A stretch of 21,704 bases of DNA from Lunasporangiospora selenospora (lineage: Eukaryota > Mortierellomycota > Mortierellomycetes > Mortierellales > Mortierellaceae), in assembly GCA_015680635.1 (NCBI GenBank), contig JAABOA010000166.1, positions 1-21,704 of the forward strand, in the 5' to 3' direction. The notes below the pieces were generated by a model. The model made no database searches and was not told the DNA's origin. It worked only from the letters and a program-made list of their open reading frames with translations. Below are positions 11,044 to 21,704 of this stretch, in pieces. Each line of letters begins with the position of its first letter. Positions within the stretch are counted from its first letter, which is position 1. The position numbers and the translations under genes were made by a program.

Positions 11044-13857
11044 CCTAATCGGCTCAAGATATGAAGTCTATATCCTGTTGCTGTGGTACTTCCCGATACA
11101 GACGCTACCAATAGTTGAAGGTACGGACTCCCTGGACCTCAAGGCCCCTGTTGTGTTTTATGGATCCTGCTTTACTGAAGACTAATGGGCCACAAGAATG
11201 ACAATAGGATGGCCGTAAGCGAAAAGAGTGAGTGCTAATAATTATGGACTGGATGGCATGTCCATGTTTGTACAAAAGACAATTGCACTTGGTTCTCTGG
11301 ATGTTGTGGTTGAGTATTGAAGAGTGCATTTCCGGTGGCGTGCTGGTAGACTTTTGAAGCAGGAGCCACGCGCATAAATGAGAGTCTGGCCTCAAATGAG
11401 ATTGGCAAAAATTCTGCAATGCTTTATATGCTTTCACATCATTCATAGCAATGGTATCTGGTGCCTTCCTATTCCTTTCTCTTCTCCATTGACTTACACA
11501 GCTAGCGACGTAAGGAGTACCCGAAAGCATCAGGTCCAAGATGCTAATAAACTACATTCTATGAGGGCAAATTTTTCATCAACCATCTACGTCATGAGAT
11601 GAGCGAGCGGGGCTCATAAAGTCAAGCACGGCACAACCGATGGCTTTCAGTTGGATGTGGAAGACATGGATGTATGTTGTAGCCAATACCCAAGGTCAAC
11701 ACTCAGGTCAGCACTACCACAGTCTTGGTCAACCATAGAAACACGTTTAAAGGATAGCTGACACAGGCAACATTCACGCGCCTAGCCTACGTCTTATTGA
11801 TAAGCGACTGAGTACCGCTTGGGTAGGAGAGGAGGAAGTCAGGACATGGTGTTAAAACAACAGTATGATTGTAAGACCCTGCTTCATTTTGATGCATCCT
11901 CTTGTTAGCGCCAGAACTTGGTCCGAAAGAGCTCGGTCTATTTAAATTCGGAGCGTTCCCATCGGTCCCTCTCAAGTCCTTTCCGTAAGTAATCCGCACC
12001 GCTTGAGCCTATCACACTAAGTTACAGGCAAACCAATCAATAGTTTGACATGCTTGTGTTAGAAAGTCAAGTGTTGTAGAGCAACTACTCGTTCGGGTAT
12101 TTAGTATTTGGAGCAGGAAATGATCAGAGGCTGTCATCCGTTGGATCATGACTCTAAATCCGAATCCATACAAGAGCGCGATAAATACTGCCTCCTCCAA
12201 TGTTTAGTCGAACATGAATTGACCTTCGATTCTTGAATTATTCTCTTCGGTATTGTATGGGTATCGGAAAGGTTACCAGTACTCTTGTGTATGTTAATTT
12301 CAATTTTGGAAAAGATGATCCATTGCAGACAATTGAGGTATTGTAAGTGATAAAGTAGCTTTGTTTAGATTGTGGAAGATTACTCGAACATGATATTCTT
12401 CAGGTAGTGTAATCTACATGAGAAAGGAGTTCCATGTCTGGAATCAGACGAATAAACCCCGGACTCAAAGACACCAAAGAAAAAAAGACTGACGAAATCG
12501 ATGGAGACTGCTTGAGTTGGAAATCAAATAAAGAAGGCCCGTATCTTTTGGCAAGACTAAAAAGGCCTCTTTGAACTAAAGACCCAAATGATCTGACGGT
12601 GCGCCCCTGCGATGATTAAAGACAACAAGTTTTATCCGCCACGTTCTGCTTAGGGCATTCTCTGATTCAAAATAGCGATCAAAGTCGCAAAGTCGCTCAA
12701 CATTGAAGTGGGAAAACCCACTTGTTTTCAACTTTTGTTAGACCTACTGTTGTCCCTCATAAGTCCAGTCAGTAAAAGAATAAAAAAAAGTCAAGAGGGG
12801 GAGAGGTTGATCCGGCAGCTGGTTATCTTTTTCCAAATTTAGTCGAAAGGTGGTGAGCCATGACAATTCCCCTACTTCCCAGAGATATTCGCACAGAGCA
12901 AAGGACAGTAAGGTTCCCAGAGTGAGCCTTGTCTTCAGTCATACTCTTGCACACTCCTGGCAACATGGTCGAGCTCGGTGATTGATCAAGTCTTGATTGC
13001 ATCATATTGTTCCATGGCGCATGGTGTTGATTACGATTCCCGAACCTCATGTGACATTCGCCAGCCTCGGCTTAGATACCCTGTACCCTCTAATTTACAG
13101 AATCCACAAGGGTGTTCATTAATCCTTGATCGGCTACGGGGCATGCTAGGATACCACAACCACTGGGATTTACACACTATCCCACGACCATGGAGTCTCC
13201 AAAAATGAAGCCCTCCGGCTCTCAACTTAAGGCTCCTGAAATATCCCTTTCCCCTTTCCCCCCGAGGGGTGGTGAAATGTTCCCGTTGGCGAACTGCCCC
13301 TTTTGACTTTTCTTGGTCGGTTGCGTCTCGGGGCCAGCCGAGAGCCTATTTTCTCAGTGGGTGTTTTTGCCATACTCCTCTTTCTTTCCCACACGGAGGA
13401 ATCTTATTCCAAGCGGGTGTCTAAGCCCATAGCGTTCGCCATGCGGGAGAGCGGAGCACAAAAGACAGACAGAAGAAGCAGGGAGTAAAAGAGCACTTGT
13501 CGTGGCCATGGTAACAACGAGGAGACAGGGAAACAAAAGGGCCAGACCCAAGGCATTGGTCTGTTCTTGCATACCCAAACAAAATGAAATGAGAGAGCTG
13601 GAAGAAGAGCGATCTGTCGAGTTTCTGTCAAGTACACCTGTGCACTTTGATTCTGGATGCAGGGCCCGTGAGTCCACGGGCCACTGGCTTTGTCATGTTG
13701 GCCCTCTCAGTGAGGAGTATGTTGAGAAAGACAGGTTGGAGGGGCAGGGCAAGCGCGGGTAGAGATGTGATGGGTGGGAGTGGTTGCAACACGGCTGGTC
13801 GGGGTCAGGATGTCTTCCTTCAAAGCCAAGAAGGAAGTCTTGTCCATCTGGCTCACT
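11044..13857. other. Long intergenic region, no supported gene
   Basis: About 2.8 kb lie between the divergent MYSM1-like and channel genes before the CT-rich leader. Open frames of 60-144 codons occur on both strands (for example minus 11539-11105 and 11999-11787, plus 13502-13762). None has a recognisable motif, convincing splice partners or a family look. I found no tRNA boxes, terminal inverted repeats or transposase signatures. Part must hold two promoters. A minor hairpin sits at 12706-12723. The stretch from about 13200 is visibly richer in G+C than the preceding kilobase. Confidence 0.55.
12706..12723. repeat. Short perfect inverted repeat (7-bp stem, AAAA loop)
   Basis: AAGTGGG at 12706-12712 and CCCACTT at 12717-12723 flank AAAA. 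The run of T/C after it is weak, and it is distant from any known transcript end. It may be chance. Confidence 0.5.
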
Positions 13858-14145
13858 ATTTTTTTGTTTTTTGTTTTTTTTTACCCCATTGCTCTCTCAC
13901 CTTCATCCCATCTCTTTCGCTCTTTCACTCTCATTCCCACATTCCACTCTTTGTAATCTCTTTGCACAGACACCGCCTGGTTTTGCATTGTCCCTTTTCA
14001 CTGCCACATCATCATCTGCCCCTGAATTCACTCTCCTCCACTCTCCTCTTCTCTCCTCCACTCTCCTCCACTCACCTGTTGAAATTAATCTCTCGACCGC
14101 CACCAACCAAGACTCGTTTCTCTTTTGCTTCAACGGACAGTGCCT
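13858..14145 (+). promoter_or_regulatory. CT-rich leader/core promoter of the channel gene
   Basis: A T-rich block (13858-13883) gives way to some 200 bp of strongly pyrimidine-rich sense strand, up to about 45 bp before the ATG at 14146. Long sense-strand pyrimidine tracts just upstream of transcription starts are common in fungal promoters. No TATA box is evident. The exact start of transcription is unknown. Confidence 0.45.
14031..14075. repeat. 10-bp tandem repeat CTCTCCTCCA, four copies
   Basis: Units start at 14031, 14041 (variant ending CTT), 14051 and 14061, followed by a partial CTCAC. It lies within the CT-rich leader about 70 bp before the channel gene ATG. Confidence 0.85.
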
Positions 14146-17100
14146 ATGTTCTGGAAACAGAACAAAGGCACCGGCGAGTCTCCATCCCAGAGTCTGGGCG
14201 ATAGCCCATCCGCACGCCTCTTAGGCGTCCCCTCGTCCTCTAATTCTTCCTCGCCTTCCTCGAGTCCCTTGCTCACCCAGCAGGACGACCAGGTCTCAAC
14301 TATGGCCAGTACTGACGTATCATCAAGCCGGATGAGGCGCACACCGACAGATGATTCGCAACAGAAAGACTGTTCAAAAGGTGGGGATTCCGAATGCAGT
14401 CATTGCAATTGCACCTCAGCTTGCCCTACACCCTGTGTGCTCGTTCGTCTCTAACACGGCATCTCTTTACCTTTCTCTCCTTCTTTCGTATTCTATCCTT
14501 GGATCGCTGTACTTCTAGCTCAGCGACGCTACTTTTGTGAAGAAGATGCTAGCCTTTCACGCTCCAAGACATTCTCTGCCGCAGGGAAAATAAGGTATTT
14601 ACACCACGAACCGAGTTGAAGGACATTGTCCCCGTCACTCAATTGCTTCGCTAATGTGAATATTCGCACTCGTTCTCACTTTTGGGCATTAAAAAGAAGC
14701 GGAGCACAATCGTAAGTCTACTCCTACTCGTTGGTTGCCATATTCATCACTCACAGCAAAATGAGCTTGGTAAAGTGCATGTTTGATTCACACTACCCAT
14801 TTTTGCAGCAAAATACAGCCAGCCGAACTCCCGGAAAAGACTTCTAGCTTCAAGGTAAGGGGTCATACTTTGCCGTAGTAGGTGTCAATGTCGCCGTGTC
14901 ATCAAGTAGTCGCCGCCGAAGCTAACATTGTCATGGTCCCTGTAATTAGCTTACAGCCGAGTTCTTTGACTATGCAGCCGGTCTTTACACTGTGCACTGG
15001 CGAGTGAGAGCACCCGATCCATTTCGGTCTCCAGGGGGTTTCCGTTTCCTTACCAACATCTCGTACGAGGTAAGTCATATGATGAATTGATAGCGCAAAA
15101 CGTCAATGCATGATATGCGATGTCTGGTCTAACCTCTGTGTTTCTGACGCAATGCCTTAGCTCGAGTCGGATAGTAGTGGAAGTTTAGATGTCACTATGC
15201 CAAAGCATAAGCTGAGCGCACTACGTAAGTCACAGCTAGTCCATTCATAGTCCATTCATAGTCCATTTATACTCTATTCATAGTCAATATCTGTGAACAA
15301 GATGCATATCTAACTAACCATCGAAACTGTGGATACTTGACGTTACAGCTCCTGGTCACTGGCACAATTTCACTTTAGAAGAAAAGTTGATTATTCTGCC
15401 TCACGAAGGATCGTCTAAGGTCCAGGTCAGTCTTAGTAGTAATGACAGCGTGCGAGGAACCGACTACGCTGGGTTCATGATTGAACATGTCGAGATTAGA
15501 CCAACCCATATCTCTACTTTATGGCAAGGTAACGATCCCACAATTTTACTTTTCCTAATGAGCCGACTCTGGTTTTGATTTCAAATGTGAATCAATATTA
15601 ACGCTGTCATCAATATTAGCTGGAGTACGCACCATTGGCGTCCCGCGTAATAGCATACCCAACTTTTCGATTGATACCTCAAGGGCCAGGCCGCTTGGAC
15701 CTGAGATGTCCTTTATCGATTCACGCACCCCAATCAGTTGTATCGCGGTCTCAAAATCTAGTCAGTTTTTAGCCACGCTATCGATTAGCAACGATGTTGC
15801 CTGTGTCCGGGTCTTTGATATGGGTATTATCAAAAACCCAACTATTCCATTTAGGAACTTGAAGGATCTATGCCGACTCTCAGCCGTTACTACGATTGCA
15901 CACGAGGGTATTAACAAGTTAGCCATCGGTCTGGCAATCTCGTGTGCTGGCGATCAGATTGCAGTTTTCCAGGAACCAAAAATCGGACAGTGGAAGGGAG
16001 GATATGAGGTTGAGAAGGCAGATTTCCCATTTCGACTCTTCAACAATCCATTCGTGACCAAAGACTCTTTTACGGTTGAAATAGACAACCCAGTCGACAC
16101 ACCAGCGAGTGGTGTAAACAGAAGAGGCGGAAGCAGTAGCCCCAGTGGACCCGACGATCCATTCTCTACATCAGCACTCAACCTATTTGCACTGCAAGAA
16201 GTCGAAGCCATTCCCGAGTTACTCAAGTTCTTTGTTGGCTTTGGAACTTTCTTACCCGAGGCTGAGAAGGGCGACTGGGAAAAGAGAGATATCAACGCCG
16301 CACTGACAGGCAGCACCGATGAAGAAGAAACGAGCAGAGACAAAAAGAACGTGAAAAAAACGTCGCTTTTCGTCGCTTGCAATGGTCTAGTACTCGACGC
16401 GTTCGAGATTTCTCAGGAACAAAAGTGGAGTCGACGCCACACCATCGAATTATCTGAGCTCACTCCAACTATTTCGAGACGTATCACCTGCAAGATGATG
16501 ATGGATTCGCTTGGTAGCAACAGCTTCATGTGGCTCGAGGACAGTGGACAGAGTTGCACCCTATGGGGGCTGATGAACGGATCCAATATTTCCCATATCT
16601 CCAGTATTGAGAATGCGCGGTTCAACGGTCTAGCTTATCGAGGTCACAGCAAGATGGCAATATCACCTCATGAGTCCATCATTGCCTTGGCGAGCGTCGA
16701 TGGCAGTCTTACAACATATTTTGCAAACACAGGAATGGCCATCGATGACCGAAAGTTCCCTGGTTACAGGATAGAGCATATCGAGTTTTATGCTCTTGAC
16801 AATCAGCTCCTTGTTATTCTTCGCGACAGCAATACTTTTGAGCTCAAGGCTAAAATCTTAGACACGCTCCAGCTTAAGTCAGAAATTGATGCCAACAATA
16901 TTCCAATCCCGACTTCAGGAAGGTCCATCCTTGCATTTTTCAATGCTCGTGGATATTGGCAACGTGGGATTGTTTGTGAGGTGGATGGAAGCAGAGTCAA
17001 CTGTTATATCGCATACCAGCCCTTGAGCAACAAGATTACCAAGCATGGCGAAAAGGTCGAAAGGTCTGATGTACAGGATATTGCCTGCGAATGCTGGTTC

Positions 17101-20100
17101 AACAAAACCATTTTGTACACTTTAAGAACCGCCTATCACAAAGAGTTACTGCCCGAAGGAGAAGGGGTGTCTTATTGGGTACACCGTGTTGAGATGATTG
17201 AAGAGAATCAAGAGACGGGAGCGAGCCGCATCTTATTTTCATTTATTCCTGAGCCATGGATGCGAGTAACGACTACTGATGTTGCGAATCCTGACAATCT
17301 AGTATCTGCTTATTTCGTGCCATGTGGAACAAGATTTGCGATCAGCGGTGTTCAAACTCTACAAATATGGAATCTTCCAACCCGAGAGAATGCCAAGTGC
17401 ACCCTCCAATTCTTCTGGAGTCAGCCCCGAGAAGAGAAGGTGTCCGAGCGAGGGGGCATCGCGTATACATCTGGACGCGTTCGGGATTATTACCAAGAAG
17501 TTCTGAGTTTCAGTCTTATCGTGGATTTGGAAACAGGAAACACAGCCTTGGAAGTTCGAATAAACGACCGACAAAAGATGAAAGTCGTTGCGGTTCCAGG
17601 AATCGGATCGATCGGTGCTCGACATGCTATCGTCTACTGTTTCAGGAGCGTACACCTGCTTGCTGCCGCTTATGCATATTCGTTCCGCGAAAGCAAAAAG
17701 ACCAGTCGAGAAGTCTCACCTCCAAACACGCTCACGTATGATGATCACGCCGATGCAATTATCCGGTTCACTCGCGAGCATATCAATCGCATGCTTTCGC
17801 TATCATCCTACAGTCCATGGAAAAAAGGGTCTGCTTTGGCAACAACCAATACTGGAGTAAAACCCCCTCCCAAGAACCCAAGGACTCGCCCAAAGAGAAG
17901 TCAGGGTGGCAACAATCAAAGCCCTGGTAGCGACGGCGCCGTGGATGATGTCGCCCACAATCCAGACGGTGGACCAAGTCAGGCATCAGGAAGTACCGCG
18001 CCAATGTCTGTTCCGATACTCCCTCGGCAAAATATCAACCCATTGACTGGATCCCCAGTTCAAGACTATGGGTCCTACATTGCCAGTCACCCAGAGCCCG
18101 TAGCCTCATCACCCGAACCCGAGCCTGTCCCTTCCGCGGCCTATTCTGCGAATGTGATAGGATTTGATGTTCTTATCCACGGAAATTCTAACAAATATAA
18201 TCGGGAGGATGACGACGACAGGATTCACGACCGGATAGATATCTCGCAACTTAGGCCGGAGAATTTGGTGGACCTCGACGATGAGACCCCTGTCCAGAAC
18301 GATGATGTTAAAGTAAATGTTGTTACTCCTGGAATGCAACCCCAACCTCAGCCTCAGCCTCAGCCTCAGCCTCAGCCTCAGCCCCAACCCCAGCAGCAGC
18401 ATCAGATTCGTGCCCCAGCGCAGGCAACACCTTATTCTAATAATTCACCTGTAGTTACGGTCTTGACATTGCTCCTGGACCACCCTCATCTCAAGCGAAA
18501 CAACCATTTATTTGTGGAGGGGCTCCTACGGACGGCACACGGAGACTGGATTCCTCGCGATTTAAAGGTAATCAATCCTATCAAACGCGCTATCGATTCT
18601 GGAAATGGTACTTTGGTGGGAATCTTTGTCGACTATTGCATCAAGAACGCAAAGAAGTACCACCCTGCATACCTTTTGCCAGCGATCCAATGTCTCGACG
18701 AGCTATCTGATCGATATCCAGATCTTCTCAACGATATGTTCAGGAGGGCTTCTTATATCCCAGCCCACAACAGAAATTATGTTTGTTCGCATGCTATCAT
18801 TGCCAACCACGACTACAGCGGGTGGTTAAAAACGAAATTGAGATTCTGGAACATGTTTTCAAAGGAATACAGCTTTATCAAGTCCAACAACATCAATGAT
18901 TACGAGAAGCCGGTGTTTCACTTGAGGTCACAGTTGCCTTACAGACTTTCAGGCTTTCCGATTTTTGGTGCCAGCAGGGCTTCTAAAGATGAGAAGCGGA
19001 TCAAATTCCCTGTTGAACTTGCGCCAACTAATACTGACGATGACAGCCCCAAGAATGGAGGTGTGGGCGACCATTCACATATGATCTATGTGGCACCATT
19101 CCCAAAGCTCTCCAAGTATGCTCCATTCAAAAGGCTGATCTCGATTGGTCCAGACAGTCGATCGGGATTTATTGATATTGCCGGTCAGGATTTCTTTGAT
19201 AGTCCTGCCATGGTTGCCACACTCGAGTTCAAATGGTAAGAGATTCAACAACAACAACAAAGTTTGGTAGCGCTCTACACGGTTTGTCAATCAGATATTT
19301 AATTTACCTTGCTTTCCTTCTCTGTCACTTCGTAGGCACACATTTGGCTTCTTCTTCTGGCTCATGCGGTTTATCTTGGTAATACTATTTTTCATACTTG
19401 TAGTCATCATCACGACTGCACAAATTGTAGCCGTTAAAGATGTCACAAGCGTGGATACCCCACTCAAGGAAATTAAAGACATGTTCATGGAAGACTGGCG
19501 CCCTGTATTGTATGCAGCAATCACCGTGGGTGGGCTGCTGCTACTTTATGAGGCATACCAATTTACTTACTCTCCGAGAAAGTACATCAGGTAATTTTAG
19601 TTGCTCTGCCAACGAAGCGAGGGTTCGGGGGTCATTAAACTGTGGCAACAAAATGGTATATGATTTAACTTGTGCTCTTCCTAATCTTTTTTTTTCTTTT
19701 TTTGGCATTAGCTCGCCATACAACTATATGGATTTGGCTGCCTACACATTACCTGTTATTGGATGCGCCATTCTTTTGTCAAAAGACGATTATGATCAGA
19801 TATCAAGCGAAGCGCTTTTCGAGGAAGCTGCTAAATCCCCTGATGGGGCTGGACCAAAGCAGATCTGGGTTTTAAGTTTTGCTATTTTGGCACTGTACTT
19901 GAATATTGTAGGTCTTCTCTCTCTCTCTCAATTCCCATGACTGCACGCATATAACCAACAAGGCATGAATGTTCAATCTAGTTACTGAATAATTGAAACA
20001 TATTTCTTACACTGATAGCTATTTGAGCTCCGAGTAGTCAGACAACTTGGTATTGTCGTCAACATCATATTGACTATTTCTCGAAAGATTGTCTGGTTTG

Positions 20101-21704
20101 TTTTGGTGTTCTGTATGTTCATTATTGGGTTCACGCACGCGCTACTACATCTGTTACATACCCGTCCCTACAAGGAGGGAGAGACGCCCGAGGAACAGTT
20201 CCCCACCAATCTCGTTAGTGCCTTGTCAACCACGCTCTTCTTGGTGGTAAGTAGTCGATAAGTTTATGTTCTTTTAGCGGGTATCTTAATGACAATGATG
20301 CCAACGACGTATTTAATTATCCGATTACATCGCCTTTGACATACAAAATAGGCTGGAAGATATGATCCTCTGAATGACGAGTTTGGGAAAAAAGACATCA
20401 GTTTCCACCTCATGATGGTTGTATTCTTCTTCTTCACAGTCATCTTACTTCTCAATATTCTTATTGGTAAGCTTTCAGTCCTATGTGATTAGGGTTACGT
20501 TCTTTAATTGTCTGTTGTTGCAAATGATAACTCACATTTTTCATCTTAATTAAATCTGCTCGGGTCCAAATCTTTAGCGCTCATGAACGACGCTTTCACT
20601 GAGAGTAGCAGTCTCGGGAAACTAGCGTGGTTGAAGCAGTGGTCTGAGGTGATTGCGGGTAAGTAGAGCTGCGACCTTGATTTAAAATGAAGTATCAGCA
20701 AATTAGACGGTGACAACTTGCGAGCTCAGTTGGGCATGCCCTCATTGATTTATCCTAACCACCTGTTCCTGTTTTACTGTTACTTTTTAATAGAGGTTGA
20801 AACGTTCCTTATGGGTCCACGAGATAGACAAAATCGCGATTATTTTCCCGACTATATCTATTATGGTGCGAATGAGCGATATGCAGAGGTCTATGAAACC
20901 AAGTTTTCGATCTCAAGCAAGACTAACTTATCAATTGAGAATCGGTTCTTGATCGATACCATGACATATGAGCAAAACTCGACTCAAATCGGTCAGAGGA
21001 ACATTCATCGTGATGTTGTTCGACTTCAACAGGCACAGGACGATTTTAGGAGCGAGGTGGCTCGATTGACAGAGGTTGCATTTGCTTGCATCTCCCATGC
21101 TCATGCCAACCGTGACCGGGACGAAGGCGATGGGTCAACAGAGTATAGTGACCAGCAGTCGACTGTGGACCAGACTCCTTCACGCGGAAGTGGTATTCGA
21201 CATGGCATAAGATCTAGAGCAGGTACTGGCACGAGTAACGTCAGCTATGATTCAACCGTAATTCCAGCAAGCCCTACCTTCCCTATCCCAGGACGAACAC
21301 CCTATGGATCTGCTGCTTCGAATACTCCCGCATCATCATCAAGGGAGACTCGGCCAGGTAATTCTGGAAGGGGACGCATCCTGAGGCCTCCAAGTGGATA
21401 CGATGACTCAAGAGTTACGCCGCCTGCAGCTCCTGCTGGCGGACCTATACTTGAGTCCTCTCCGCTACCCCCGCCGCCTCAACCGATAACCGAGACTGTT
21501 ACATCTGCCCCAATAACAGATACACCGTTGAGCACAGGTCCAATTGAGTATGACCCATCTGCGCCCAGTCAGTATACAGACGAATCTGATCAACAGGCAG
21601 ATGTAAGCGAGACTTTGCCACCAGTGTCTGCTATTCCTGGCCCAGCTCCTCCTCCTCCTCCAGCTCTACCCAGTTCATCTAGAATGTCGGCTCCTGCACC
21701 ACCC
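14146..21704 (+). CDS. Beta-propeller/TRP-like ion channel with PP2-like N-terminal domain, 3' partial
   Basis: Exons: 14146-14380, 14519-14594, 14697-14711, 14809-14854, 14950-15069, 15161-15224, 15349-15528, 15620-19235, 19336-19590, 19712-19907, 20019-20246, 20352-20466, 20578-20658 and 20794->21704, giving 2046 residues with no stop. Residues 1-124 are disordered. About 125-235 form a putative beta-sandwich ending GFMIEHVEIRP, reminiscent of phloem-protein-2 domains. A degenerate WD-like propeller spans about 275-940 (for example VQTLQIWNLP near 830), then a disordered linker. A helical, weakly ankyrin-like pre-channel region lies at about 1185-1445. Six hydrophobic helices follow: S1 near 1451-1482, S2 1506-1528, S3 1539-1559, S4 1587-1610, S5 1614-1648, S6 1693-1720. 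Between S5 and S6 is a pore-like TTLFLVAGRYDPL, and after S6 a TRP-box-like KLAWLKQWSEVIAEVE. A coiled coil (about 1810-1845) and a Pro-rich tail complete what is visible. It is probably a cation channel; selectivity and membrane are unknown. Exons 1-3 are the least certain part. Confidence 0.8.
14697..14711 (+). other. Candidate 15-nt microexon of the channel gene
   Basis: AAGCGGAGCACAATC lies between an AAAAAG acceptor and a strong GTAAGT donor and keeps phase 2 on both sides. Using the AAG three bases later as acceptor would give 12 nt in the same frame. The donor is convincing; the acceptor has a weak pyrimidine tract. Confidence 0.5.
15238..15290. repeat. 11-bp minisatellite in channel intron 6
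   Basis: AGTCCATTCAT occurs at 15238 and 15249, with variants at 15260 (one change) and 15271 (two changes) and a partial unit at 15282. It lies inside the intron 15225-15348 and lengthens it to 124 nt. Confidence 0.85.
18337..18396 (+). repeat. Hexanucleotide repeat encoding a Pro-Gln tract
   Basis: CCTCAG/CCCCAA-type hexamers encode about nine Pro-Gln dipeptides followed by a short Gln run, at residues about 1152-1171 of the channel protein. It lies in the flexible linker between the propeller and the pre-channel region. It is in frame, so unit gain or loss would change linker length without a frameshift. Confidence 0.9.
19247..19260. repeat. Short (CAA)n run in channel intron 8
   Basis: Four CAA units lie just after the donor at 19236, inside the intron that precedes the first membrane helix exon. 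Confidence 0.7.

Noticed and set aside
11105-11539. 144-codon minus-strand open frame in the long gap
   Set aside because: No recognisable domain, mixed composition, no splice partner and no conserved motif; probably a chance frame upstream of the MYSM1-like start.
13070-13085. TTAGATACCCTG, as in the small-subunit rRNA 790 region, suggesting a mitochondrial or rRNA insertion
   Set aside because: The match stops after about 12 bases and neither flank continues as rRNA; chance similarity.
13502-13762. 86-codon plus-strand open frame with a basic N-terminus
   Set aside because: No family resemblance and overlaps other chance frames in a G+C-richer stretch; not supported as a gene.
13647-14204. 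185-codon plus-strand open frame running through the CT-rich leader
   Set aside because: Its sequence is the translation of simple CT repeats and it overlaps the channel start codon in another frame.
19440-19940. 166-codon open frame as an independent small membrane protein
   Set aside because: It contains channel exon 10 in its true frame, but its upstream half is out-of-frame exon 9 and intron. The spliced channel model explains both better.

Overview
The window looks like nuclear DNA of an early-diverging filamentous fungus. Mucoromycota is likely and Mortierellaceae is my best guess; this is inferred from gene content, not from a marker gene. The signs are protein genes broken by many short GT-AG introns (mostly 76-140 nt), Ser/Pro/Gln-rich low-complexity proteins, pyrimidine-rich leaders, and a mix of fungal-type (Spt23/Mga2) and animal-like (MYSM1, TRP-type channel) genes. 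I found no rRNA, tRNA, CRISPR array, transposase or recognisable mobile element.

Layout: (1) <86-3297, plus strand: 3' portion of an Spt23/Mga2-type transcription regulator (Spt23/Mga2 N-terminal homology, TIG/IPT domain, ankyrin pair), with no visible C-terminal membrane anchor. (2) 3716-5605, minus strand: replication protein A 32-kDa subunit (RPA2), rebuilt from seven exons into 262 residues, with a 7-nt first coding exon and one GC-AG intron. (3) 5748-11043, minus strand: a MYSM1-like histone H2A deubiquitinase of ten exons and about 1487 residues, with SANT, SWIRM and an intact JAMM/MPN+ domain. (4) 11044-14145: a long non-coding gap ending in a CT-rich leader. (5) 14146->21704, plus strand: at least 14 exons and 2046 residues of a multidomain ion channel. 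It has a PP2-like beta-sandwich, a degenerate WD-type beta-propeller, a disordered linker with a Pro-Gln repeat, a TRP-like six-helix channel, and a Pro-rich tail that runs off the right edge.

Genes 1 and 2 converge, genes 2 and 3 are tandem with only 142 bp between coding regions, and genes 3 and 5 diverge from the 3.1-kb gap. The genes are not an operon. RPA2 (DNA replication/repair) and MYSM1 (chromatin deubiquitination) act in the nucleus, the Mga2-like protein probably controls lipid or stress transcription, and the channel is a membrane protein. The most unusual items are the propeller-TRP channel fusion and a complete MYSM1 architecture in a fungus. Exon joins were chosen by splice signals, reading phase and protein-family continuity; I ran no search, and similarity to known families is from recognition.
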